Shown here: positions 1 through 9,400 of the stretch, one piece after another
Numbering within the stretch: position 1 is the first letter of the stretch
How the letters are laid out: the number at the start of each line of letters is the position of its first letter
Program-made: the position numbers and the translations under genes
Assembly: GCA_009829735.1 (NCBI GenBank)
Contig: CM020618.1
Coordinates: 4,710,882-4,774,881, forward strand
Reading direction: 5' to 3'
Length of the DNA stretch: 64,000 nt
DNA from: Pyropia yezoensis
Taxonomy: Eukaryota > Rhodophyta > Bangiophyceae > Bangiales > Bangiaceae
Notes under the pieces: model-generated
Database searches by the model: none
Told to the model about the DNA's origin: nothing
What the model saw: the letters and a program-made list of their open reading frames with translations, nothing else

Positions 1-3000
1 GTCACCATCGGGGAACTCACCGCGGAAGTCGACTTCTTGGTTTGTGAGACCCTATCGATTCCCTGCATACTGGGGTGCACCTTAATCAACGTTCACGTGG
101 ATGCAATCCGGCCGGGCCGGAGGACCATTGAGCTACAAGAGGCCGACGGGACGAAGCGAGGACAGACAGCTATCGTCGAAGATCTGACGCTACAAGGGAG
201 CCACGCTAACATGGCTGGGGCATACGCAAGCGTAGAGCCGAAGACACTCCGGCTGGCCAAGCGAACTCACTTTGAGCCGTTGTCGGAGACAGTCCTCCCG
301 TTTAAATGCGACCTCGCAGGCATATGCAGAGTCCAGTCCAGCCTGCGAACCTACAAGCGCCATGGGTTGACCTTGGCCAGCGGTATCGTAGACCTCCCAG
401 CGGGGGGGTCGTCACTGCTCGTGATGGCGAACTATCGCCGTAAGGCAGTCACCCTTCCGAAAGGGACTATCCTCAGGATCTCCGAGCTCTACAAAGGAGA
501 CATCCTTGCCCCTGACAAGGACGGTCAAGTGGGACAACTTGAAAGTACTGGCGGTCGCCGAGACCACTGAGCTGGAGGAACCCGACATCGGGAAGCCTAG
601 TCGACCACCAGCTCCGGCGGACATCCCACCGAGGGACCAAGAAGCCTTGAAGGTCCTGACCGAGGCGGACCTTGACCACCTTCCCCCTTCGGTAGCCGAA
701 GAGGTACGACGGATGATAAGAAAGCACGACGTCATGTGGACCGGCGGGGCCCTTGGTACCATTCGGGCAACCCAACATCGTTTAGACCTGGTAACAGGAG
801 CACGACCCGCCCGGTCGCAACCGGGCCAAGCGGGACTTATGCAACGAGAGATCGTTGACGGAGAAGTGAAGAGGATGAGTGAAGCTAAGGTAATCCGACC
901 TCCGATGTCGGAGTGGGGCGCCCCAGTCGTCATCGTACCGAAGAAGGATCAACCCCTCGGTTCTACATCGAATATCGACTCCTCAAGTTGGTCACCAAGA
1001 AAGACTCATACCCTTTACCAAGAATGGACGAGTGTATCGACTCCCTGGGGGAAGCCATAGTGTTTACCGCTATCGACTGCAATGCCGGGTACTGGCAGAT
1101 CCCAGTTGCAGAGGAGGATATCCCCAAGACAGCGTTCGTCTGTCGCAGTGGAGTGTACGAGTTCCCAAGGATGCCCTTCGGATTGTCCAACGCCCCCGCC
1201 ACATTCCAGCGGGCCATCGACATTGTAATGTCGGGAGTGAAGTGGCGTAACTGTCTGGTATATCTGGACGATGTCATCGTCCTCTCGCGTAACATGGGTG
1301 ACCATGTGCAGCATGTCCACGAGGCAATCACCCTCTTGCGGAACGCCGGGGTAACCCTGCGTCTCAAGAACTGCGTGTTCGTTCAACAGACCGTCGAGTA
1401 CCTGGGTCACCAGATCACACCAGGTAAACTTGGAGTACTCGAGGCTATTACCCGGGCACTCCGGGATGCGCGATGCCCGACCTCCCAGACACAGCTGAAG
1501 AGCTTTCTAGGGATGTGCAACGTATACCAACGATTCGTCAAGGACTTCGCTCGTATAGCCAAACCGTTAACGGTTCTGACGAGCGGTGCCTTGCCAAAGG
1601 TACTCCAAACTCCCTCGCCGCGCGAGGGAGTTTGGAGTCGCGCGAGGGAGAGGCATTCGAGCTGCTCAAGCAAGCCCTGCTAGCCCCACCCGTGCTTGCG
1701 TTGCCGCATAGACGCGGGACCTTCGTCATCGACGTCGATGCTTGCGATACCCAAGTGGGATGCACCCTGCCACAGGGAGAGACACTCATCGGTAACGATA
1801 ATGCTATCCTAGACCTGCATCCGGTGGGGTACTTCAGCCGCACACTCAACCCGGCTGAGCGTAACTATAGTGCCACCGAGCGCGAGTGCCTCGGAGTCAT
1901 ATGGGCAGTACAACTGCTCCGGCCATACCTGGAAGGCTCCAAGTTCATGGTGAGGTCCGACCACGACCCTTTACGATGGCTCCCTAACCTTGGTGACAAG
2001 GATTCCGACAGCCATGGACGGCTCGCTCGATGGAAGCTAAAGATGGCCGAGCTCGTCTACCGGACCATGTACGAGGCCGGCGCTACCCACCATCTGGGAG
2101 ACGCGCTCTCTCGACCCGATACACCGAGCGGGGATACCCGACAGATAGACGAGGACATCCCGGTGGTACCGGTTTGCCTGGTGGGTAACGCCACCCAAGG
2201 TATGGTTGACCATACCATGGCCCACCGCGCGTGCCCACTGACTCTTGCGGACTTCCGCAAGGTACAGGCCAATGGCGATGACTGTAGGCGCCATCGTGCT
2301 AACCTTCCGGCTGGCACAGCCGGCATCTTCTCCGAGAATGAAGACGGACTCATATACAGGCGGGCACCGGCTGATGGACGACATCAAGTAGTGGTTCTTG
2401 TGTCCTTACCGCAAGCCGTCATGGAACGAGAACACGAGAACCCCACAGCCGGACACCCGGGGGGTTCGCGTATATTCGCAGCGATGCGAAGGTTCTTCTA
2501 CTGGCCAGCAATGGCCGTCGACGTAGTCGACCACGTGCCGGGATGCCACCCGTGTGCAAGGAATCGTATCAGTCGTCACTAGCGGGCATCCGCTATGAAA
2601 CTATTCCCACCGGATGGGACCAACGAGCAAGTCGCTATCGACATACTCTGGCCACTTCCGTTAACGGAAGAAGGAAACAGGTACATCCTGTTCATGTCTG
2701 ACCGCTTCACCAAGCTGTCACGAGCGGCAGCCAATCCGGATGATACGGCATACACCATCATGAACGCAGTGGTTGACCACTGGCTCAGTGCTTACAGAGC
2801 GATGAAGCAACTCCTCTCCGACAACGGAGCAAACCTGACTTCTGCATTCTGCACTAAGTTCATGGGCATGTTCGGGATCGAACCACGTCGGGCATCCGAC
2901 TACCACCCGCAATCCAACGGGCAGGTTGAGCGGTTCAACCGCACCATCGTCAAGATGCTCCAATGCTATGTGGCGGAGCACACAAACACGTGGGGCAGGC

Positions 3001-3590
3001 TCCTGTCCGTATTGACCCTGGCGTACAATGCCAGGCCCCACCGGAGCACGAACACTGCACCACTGGTGTGGGTCATGCCAATGGGCGTCGGTAACCTGAC
3101 GCTGCCACCGGGCACATGCACTCGGTAAGACATATCGAAGGGCCGTCCGGCCGAGCGGATCCACTTAGCTTGGTTGGCCAAGCTATCGGATGATACCTAA
3201 GCTCAAGGGTGCCCTTGACCGAACTCAATTTCGATACAAGAAGAACTTAGACGCCCGACTACGGGTGCACAACGCGACCCTGGTGACAGGTGACTGGGTC
3301 TATATCAGACACCAGAGGTTCCTAGGGAACAAGCTTATGCAACCGTTCAAGGGACCGTACCAGATACTACGCAGAGATGATCACTCTGTCATCCTCCACT
3401 CCGATACGGAGACACAACGCATCAACTTGAATGATGTGACACCGGCTCCGAAGCCGGAACAGCCTCAGCCGGTACCGGCTGGGTTGCTACATGAAGCTCT
3501 TACCACCCACCGGTCAGATGACCGGGTGGGGCCGGATGGAATCCCATACCAGCTAGAGAGCATCGTCGGACATACCGACCCGGACCTACC
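1..3590 (+). pseudogene. pol: A1 pol remnant: protease end, RT, RNase H, integrase
   Basis: This is the remnant of the A1 polyprotein. In order it shows the tail of the retropepsin region, reverse transcriptase with the YLDD box (about 1260), RNase H, the integrase zinc finger with H and C pairs (about 2430-2560), and the integrase core with its SDNGAN block (about 2820). A2 carries the same domains and aligns throughout. Such enzymes copy element RNA into DNA and insert it into the host genome. The frame is broken about half a dozen times, so no full product is expected. The sequence stops at 3590, where B1 is inserted, and resumes at 18089. Confidence 0.9.
1602..1638. repeat. Long perfect hairpin in A1 pol
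   Basis: Two 16-base arms (1602-1617 and 1623-1638) are perfect reverse complements around a 5-base loop, and a shortened copy of the right arm follows directly. A2 has only a 6-bp hairpin at the matching place. A locally copied inverted repeat of this kind is what polymerase template switching produces; that origin is an inference. Confidence 0.75.
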
Positions 3591-4058
3591 TGTGGCAAAA
3601 ACCACTCGCACACACAGTACCCAAGTTGGGGCGGTGTGCGAGGGCTGCCTCCCGTGTCGGGGGAACCGGAAGAAGTGCAAGTCGCACACACTCTATCCCT
3701 GTTGTGGGGCAATCCCCCCACGGACAAACAAGAAGATGGTGTGTGGTCCAACAGTTTCTTGGTCGGGACGGGGACGCAGGGCCAAGCCCCGCTGTCCCTC
3801 CCCTTATCCCCCCAGGGTCCACTCAGAATCTCGCCACTCAGAATCTCCCACCCCAGCACCTGCCCACCGGGCCACACGAAAATTCAAGACGATAAATGCA
3901 GAAAACCCTCAAATCCAAGTTGGATTTACTACTAAGCTAACTATCCCGAACTTAGGGAATATGGACCCAAATGCAGGGGGAGGAACGGATCAGGCTAGTG
4001 GCCTGCCGCCCCTTGCATGGCACGTGTTGCCCCCTACCTGGGGGTCAATACTGCCACA
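3591..4058 (-). repeat. B1 3' LTR (468 bp)
   Basis: It begins TGTGGCA and ends TGCCACA on the + strand, the 7-bp inverted ends typical of LTRs. It looks identical to the copy at 17621-18088. CTACC (3586-3590) precedes it as the left target-site duplication. Inside is a 17-nt perfect palindrome at 3911-3927 (AAATCCAA, G, TTGGATTT) in an AT-richer stretch. The antisense ORF starts 342 bp beyond the inner edge, so antisense promoter activity of this LTR is a reasonable hypothesis. Confidence 0.95.
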
Positions 4059-4071
4059 CTCCCCTCTCCTC
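4059..4071 (-). other. B1 polypurine tract
   Basis: Read on the minus strand this is GAGGAGAGGGGAG, directly before the 3' LTR. It is the expected primer for plus-strand DNA synthesis. The same 13 bases abut the 3' LTRs of B3 (24338-24350) and B2 (39998-40010). Confidence 0.9.
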
Positions 4072-4399
4072 AGTTCCGACCGACCCGGTCGGCCCTGTGA
4101 GGGGGTGCGTAAACGCACGTCTCGGCGTTGGGGGGGACGCGACTTGCTGTCCCCCCTTGAGTACGTAACGCGGATGTGGAGGCGGTCACGTTGGCCGCCC
4201 CTCTCCTCAAGCTTGCCCACTTGGCAGCTTGCTCTCCTCGGTTCACACCTCACCACCACCACCACTTCTCCTTCACCTTACACGGGGCCACCCCACGCTG
4301 GGGAGGCCACCCGTTTACCCACGATCCGAGTCCCCCTCAACTCGAGGCGGGTCTCGTGCCGCGATAGCCAGGACGTCTCTCCCCAACTTGGGGAGAGCC
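4072..4399 (+). other. Leader between polypurine tract and antisense ORF (B1)
   Basis: This 328-bp stretch lies upstream of the antisense ORF. The frame stays open back to about 4229 but without an ATG, so it is probably an untranslated leader. The matching stretch is also open in B2 and B3. I see no clear TATA box. The Kozak-like ATG at 4400 decides the start. Confidence 0.5.
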
Positions 4400-6343
4400 A
4401 TGGCGACTCCGGGAGTGGAGACGGACTCTCTCGATGAGCGTATGGAGGACACCTCCTACGGTGCAGCGCCTGCCGGGACTTCCGGCGGGGGCTCCGCGAT
4501 CGCTCCGGGGGGTGGGACTCCCGCGTCACCCGGCTTTGGGTTGACGGCAGGATCTCCCCCGGAGGCGGGACAAGTTGTCCCGCGTGAGGCCTTGGGGCGG
4601 TGGTTTTACCCCGCTTGGCCTCTGTATGAGGAGGGGTTGACTGTTCTTCGCTGTGGCCGACTCGGCGCAGCGATGGGTCGGGTATGGGACCGCCTACGGG
4701 AGAAGTATCCCCGTAGGGTCGGGTTCCCTGCCGGCTTCAGGACGGACCAGTTTGCCTTCCTGGACGACGAGGAGGTCGAGGACGTGCAGCGGGCCAAGGC
4801 CATGGTGGACCGCGGGGGAACTATCCCGGGTCCCGGCGACTTGCCGACTTTCACTTGGGACGCGGTGGCAACTCGCCCCCCGTACCTTCACGAGGCCGAT
4901 CCGCACACTCATCACTTTGATGTGCGGATGGAGAAGGACTTCCGGCGAGGTCCCTACTTGGTGACCTCGGCTCAACTTGAGTTTCCTCAGCAGTCTGCTG
5001 CCAGTAAGGAGCAATACTACCCGAAGAAGCCCGAGTGGTGGCCTCAAGTTGAGGTCCCCTACGGGTTCCCGGCATTGTTGCCACGGTTGCTTGACCACTT
5101 CGGCTCCGTCATGTTGACGGCTGGCCCTGATCATCTGGTGTGGGCCATGTTGGCCACCCAGTGGCTCCTCGAGGTCATGTCGACCTGGGTGTCATGTGTT
5201 CAGCGGCGGGGGATGCTCTGGCATCTCCCCCTCCGGCTCATCCAGGGTTTGGAACAGCTCACCCCTCAGCTAGTTGCTGAGGGGTGCTCGTCAGGACAAC
5301 TCACTCTACTTGAGGAGATGCTCCGCCTCCACAAGTTTATCGAGTGGGAGAGCATTGAGCACAAGTTGCGCCGCCCCACTCGGGGGCCCAAGGACGATGG
5401 CGCACTTCGCCAGTTCGTGTGGGTCGCTCGTGAACTTCACGACGGCCGTGTGGTCCTACGAGAGGGGTTGGGCATCGGGGACTACCCGTATGCCCCGGGG
5501 GTGGATCGTCACACTGCGCCACCCCCGGACAAGCCCATAGTTATGGCTGTGCCCTCATATGATGACCATATGACTCAACCTACTGCGGGGGCCCCAAGTC
5601 GGGGTCGCAGTTACACCCGGGTACCGCCACCTCGGCGTGCCCCTCCGCTTCCTCCTGTTCCTTTCCAGCCTCACGGGAACATCCCGATCAGCGTGGCCGT
5701 GGAGTCATCCACACCGGTGTCTCCCAACTTGGGGGCCACCCTCCTGACGGTATACCCCAAGTTGGTGTTACCGCCCACGCCTCTAACCTCAGAGATGATG
5801 ATCACCACGTTGGTGCGCACCATTTCCTGGTTGGCCGCGTCGACCGCAACCCTCCAAAGTTCCGAGACTCCTCAACTTGAGGAGCGCGTTCGTACTGCAG
5901 TGGCGACCGCGAGTTGCGAGTCGGTGGCGGAGTTTATGACGGCCGAGTTGGCTCGCATTGGGGCTATTATGCCCCAGCCAACCCCACTTGGGCGTGGCAA
6001 GCGTCGTGCGAGCCGGGCATACTCGCCTCCTCGCCGTCGTCGCCGTCACTCGCGGCGCTCTCCCTCCGTGTCGGAAGACGAGTTGTCTTACTCCGTCTCG
6101 GAGTCCTCTACCCCATCGGAGACGGAGTCTGTCCAGCGTCTGCGTCGCAAACTTGCGCGCAAGACCAGGCAGAAGAGTAGCCACGGTCGGCGCCACTTGC
6201 GCGACCGTGAGGGGCGCGACGGTTCCGACTTGGAGCCGCCGCCCCTTCCAACGAGTGGAGACCGTTATCGGCGTGGGTCTCGCCGCTCGCCTCCACGTGA
6301 GGGCGAGGGCCGTGGAGTGGGAGAGTCTAGCATGCGTGCCTAG
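4400..6343 (+). CDS. Antisense accessory protein of family B (647 aa), unknown function
   Basis: This large ORF lies on the strand opposite to gag-pol, between pol and the 3' LTR. The start is ATG at 4400 in a strong context (GCCATGG), conserved in B3 (24678) and B2 (39670). Residues 1-60 are Gly/Ser/Pro-rich and acidic. Residues 60-390 look globular, with many Trp, Leu and Tyr. The middle is Pro-rich. From residue 531 the tail is strongly basic and rich in Arg-Ser pairs, like an RS or nucleic-acid-binding tail. I do not recognise the family. Pol ends 111 bp away on the other strand, so the two genes converge. Three copies of the element carry it at the same place, which argues for a real gene. 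Role is unknown; an RNA- or chromatin-binding regulator or an extra structural protein are guesses. Confidence 0.75.
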   Translation: MATPGVETDSLDERMEDTSYGAAPAGTSGGGSAIAPGGGTPASPGFGLTAGSPPEAGQVVPREALGRWFYPAWPLYEEGLTVLRCGRLGAAMGRVWDRLREKYPRRVGFPAGFRTDQFAFLDDEEVEDVQRAKAMVDRGGTIPGPGDLPTFTWDAVATRPPYLHEADPHTHHFDVRMEKDFRRGPYLVTSAQLEFPQQSAASKEQYYPKKPEWWPQVEVPYGFPALLPRLLDHFGSVMLTAGPDHLVWAMLATQWLLEVMSTWVSCVQRRGMLWHLPLRLIQGLEQLTPQLVAEGCSSGQLTLLEEMLRLHKFIEWESIEHKLRRPTRGPKDDGALRQFVWVARELHDGRVVLREGLGIGDYPYAPGVDRHTAPPPDKPIVMAVPSYDDHMTQPTAGAPSRGRSYTRVPPPRRAPPLPPVPFQPHGNIPISVAVESSTPVSPNLGATLLTVYPKLVLPPTPLTSEMMITTLVRTISWLAASTATLQSSETPQLEERVRTAVATASCESVAEFMTAELARIGAIMPQPTPLGRGKRRASRAYSPPRRRRRHSRRSPSVSEDELSYSVSESSTPSETESVQRLRRKLARKTRQKSSHGRRHLRDREGRDGSDLEPPPLPTSGDRYRRGSRRSPPREGEGRGVGESSMRA

Positions 6344-6451
6344 TTGGCAGCTGCCTTTGTTGTGAGAGTGTGAGGGTTAGGGCTGTAGTTTAAAGCCACT
6401 CTGCGTACCACTTCGACTTGAAGCACTCTCTTGGCACTGTTGCTCGGCCTT

Positions 6452-6466
6452 CCCTCACGTTGAGGG
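6452..6466. terminator. Hairpin at the pol stop codon (family B)
   Basis: CCCTCA, CGT, TGAGGG forms a 6-bp stem whose left arm overlaps the pol stop codon (TGA on the minus strand, 6455-6457). It sits in the short gap between the convergent pol and antisense ORFs, and the same hairpin occurs at 37599-37613 in B2. A role in ending or processing either transcript is inferred from position only. Confidence 0.35.
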
Positions 6467-9400
6467 AGGGCTGTTAGGGTCTATCTCGTTCCGGGCACAG
6501 TACGCCCGGACCTTCTCAGCAGGAAGGTCCTCCACATACTCCCACGTATCATCCTTGGCTTTGTAGCCAAACCAACGCACCCTCAACATGAGGCGGTCAG
6601 TATCCTCATCCCAGCCGTGGTCGATGAACTTGTCGAACACGTACTCCTGCGGGCCCTGTTTGGCTGCAGGCAGCGAGGGCAGGCGCCACGTTTTCAAAGC
6701 ACGCGCCCAAGCTGGGTCGCCTGCAGGCGGTGGTGCAACTTTGACCACGTCCTGTCCGTTCACTGTGCGGACCCCATCGTCACTTTCGATGGTGAAGCGC
6801 CGCCCATCAGTACGAAGGACCTGGTACGGCCCCTTCGTCTGGAACACCAACTTACCCCCAGTTGGGGTGTGTGAGTGGACCAATACCCAGTCACCCTGCT
6901 CGGGGACATGCTTGGCGTTGCGCACCTTTTTGTCAAAGGTACGCTTGTAGCGCTTTTGTGCTTTGTCCATCTCAGCCCTGACTTTAGGGATGAGGTTTTC
7001 AAGCCTAGCAGCGAACTCCGCCTTACTCTCAGTAGGAGTGGGCGTACTGCCACCATCCTCCCTAGTTGGGAGCGGCCGCCGCACGGCAATAGACCGCACG
7101 CGACGGGGGGTCACAAAAGCGAGGGGTACTTCCCCGGTAGATGAGTGAACCTGCGAATTGTAGGTAGTGGTCAGAATAGAAATGTATTGGTCCCACGTCT
7201 TCACGTGCTCACTCACATAATGGCGCAGCTGCCTAACAATAGTTTTGTTGAAGCGCTCCACCTGCCCATTAGTTTGTGGGTGGTAGGGGGTGGCATAGTT
7301 TGCCTTAACCCCCAACATATCCAGCACTCCTTGAAACAGTACAGACGCAAATTGCGGTCCATTGTCTGATAGTGTACTATCCGGAATGCCATACGCGGCA
7401 ACCCAGTGATCTAGGAAGGCTGACACGACCGACATGGCCGTGATCTCTGCCAGTGGGATCGCTCGCGTAAGTTTCGTGAAGCGGTCACAGATGACCAGGA
7501 GGTACTGGTTGCCCTCCTCGGTCACTGGCAGTGGCCCAAGGATGTCCATCGCCAACGCGGCGAAGGGCTCCTTGGCCGGGAACAATAGCATAGCCGTAGT
7601 AGGCCGCCGTTCCATCAGACGGTTCTGTGCACAACTTGTGCAGGCAGCCACCCAACTGTAGATGTCCACCACCATGGACGGCCAGTAGTACCTGGTCCTC
7701 AGGGTCTGGTACAGTTTACTAGACCCCAGGTGTCCACCCGTGGGAGCGTTATGCTCCCTCTCAAGGATACTGTCCTTGAGGGATGCGGGGACGACAAGTT
7801 GTTCGGTCCCCTGGAATACCCCTCTCCTCATGAGGAGGCCATCGTCTCCCAGGAAGAACCGCGTCTCCGCCACTGTATCCAGGGTATCCCTCTGCGACTT
7901 GCAGAAGGGATCCTCGGCCTGGGCCTTCACTACTTCGTCCAGGGACAGGGGCAAGTACTTCTTGTTCCCTGGCGCCTCGGGATTCAACGCCTGACCCGAG
8001 CGCGTGACTACCCCCACGATGGGGATGTCCTCATCGACTGGGGTGGTGTCCAGTCCCTCGGTAGGTACCCGAGAGAGGCCGTCGGCAAGGGCATGTTGCC
8101 TGCCAGGTCGGTACTCAATATCAAAGTTGAAGGGTGCAAGTCGCACCCTCCACCGGTTGAGACGAGTGTTCGTACAGTCCGTCTTGAAGATGAACTGCAA
8201 CGCGCGGTGGTCACAGCGGATGAGGAACTTCTCACCCTCTAGGTAGTGACGAAGTGACGTCACCGCCCATACCACTGCGAGTCCTTCCAACTCGGTGACT
8301 CCGTAGTTCTTCTCGGCCGAGTTTAGCCCCTTGCTGAAGTATCCCACCGGCAAGTACTCCTTGTCCGGCTGTTGCTGAAGCAACACACAACCAAGTTGGT
8401 CGTAGCTAGCGTCCACATCCAGGATGTAGTGGCCTCCCAACCTGGGAATAGCCAGGATAGGGGGCTTCAGCAGAAGGTCCCGAAGAGTCTCAAAGGATTC
8501 CTGCTCCACCCGACTTGGGGGAGGCAGGTTCTTCGGTAGCGTTGAGCTCACTAACTCATTCAACGGCTTCGCCACTTTGGCGAAGCCCTTAGTGAAACGT
8601 CGGTACACGTTACACATCCCGAGGAAGCTCCTCATCTGGGTCTGGGTCCGGGGGTACTGAGCCTTGCGGATGGCCCTCAAGTTTTTCTCGTTGACACTGA
8701 GACGCCCCGGACGGACAACATGTCCCAAGTACTCCACCTCTTGAGTGAAGAGGTGGCACTTACTCGCCTTCAGTGACACTCCGGCGTCAGCAAGTAGCTT
8801 GAACACCTGGCCAAGATGGCCAATGTGTTCCTCCGGACTTCGGGAGAACACAATGATATCGTCTAGGTACACGAGACAGATCTGCCACCGTACTCCGGCC
8901 AGAATCATGTCCATAGCGCGCTGGAAAGTTGCCGGCGCGTTACACAGGCCAAACGGTAGACGCTTGCACTGGTAGGTACCACAGTGACAGGTAAAGGTAG
9001 TTTTATGCCTGTCCTCCGGGGCAATGGGAATTTGCCAGTACCCCGCGTTACAGTCCAGGGTAGAGAACACGTTTGCCTCCCCCAGAGAGTCCAGACAGTC
9101 ATCCATCCGAGGTAGGGGATAACTATCCTTCACCGTGCTCTCGTTGAGCTTACGGTAGTCGATACAGAACCGGGGGGTCCCATCAACTTTGGGGACGATC
9201 ACCACCGGACTCGCCCACTCGGCGTTGCTGGCCTCGATCACATCGAGGGCCTCCATGCGAGCAACTTGCTCCTTAACGAGGGCCCTTGAACGGGGTCCTC
9301 CCCTATACGGTTGTTGGCGTATAGGGGGCGCACCGGGTTTCAACTCGATCCGGTGTTGGGTAGCTCTCATGAGTCCCAATGGACCATCCCACAACTTGTG

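Noticed and set aside
3591-4058. Cys-rich peptides encoded within the family B LTRs
   Set aside because: They recur with every LTR in either orientation and have no start context. They reflect LTR sequence, not a gene.
4229-4399. N-terminal extension of the family B antisense ORF
   Set aside because: The frame is open but begins at TTG, not ATG. The conserved GCCATGG at 4400 is the better start.
6365-6380. Telomere-like GTTAGGG near the family B pol end
   Set aside because: Single unit, repeated only because the element itself is repeated.
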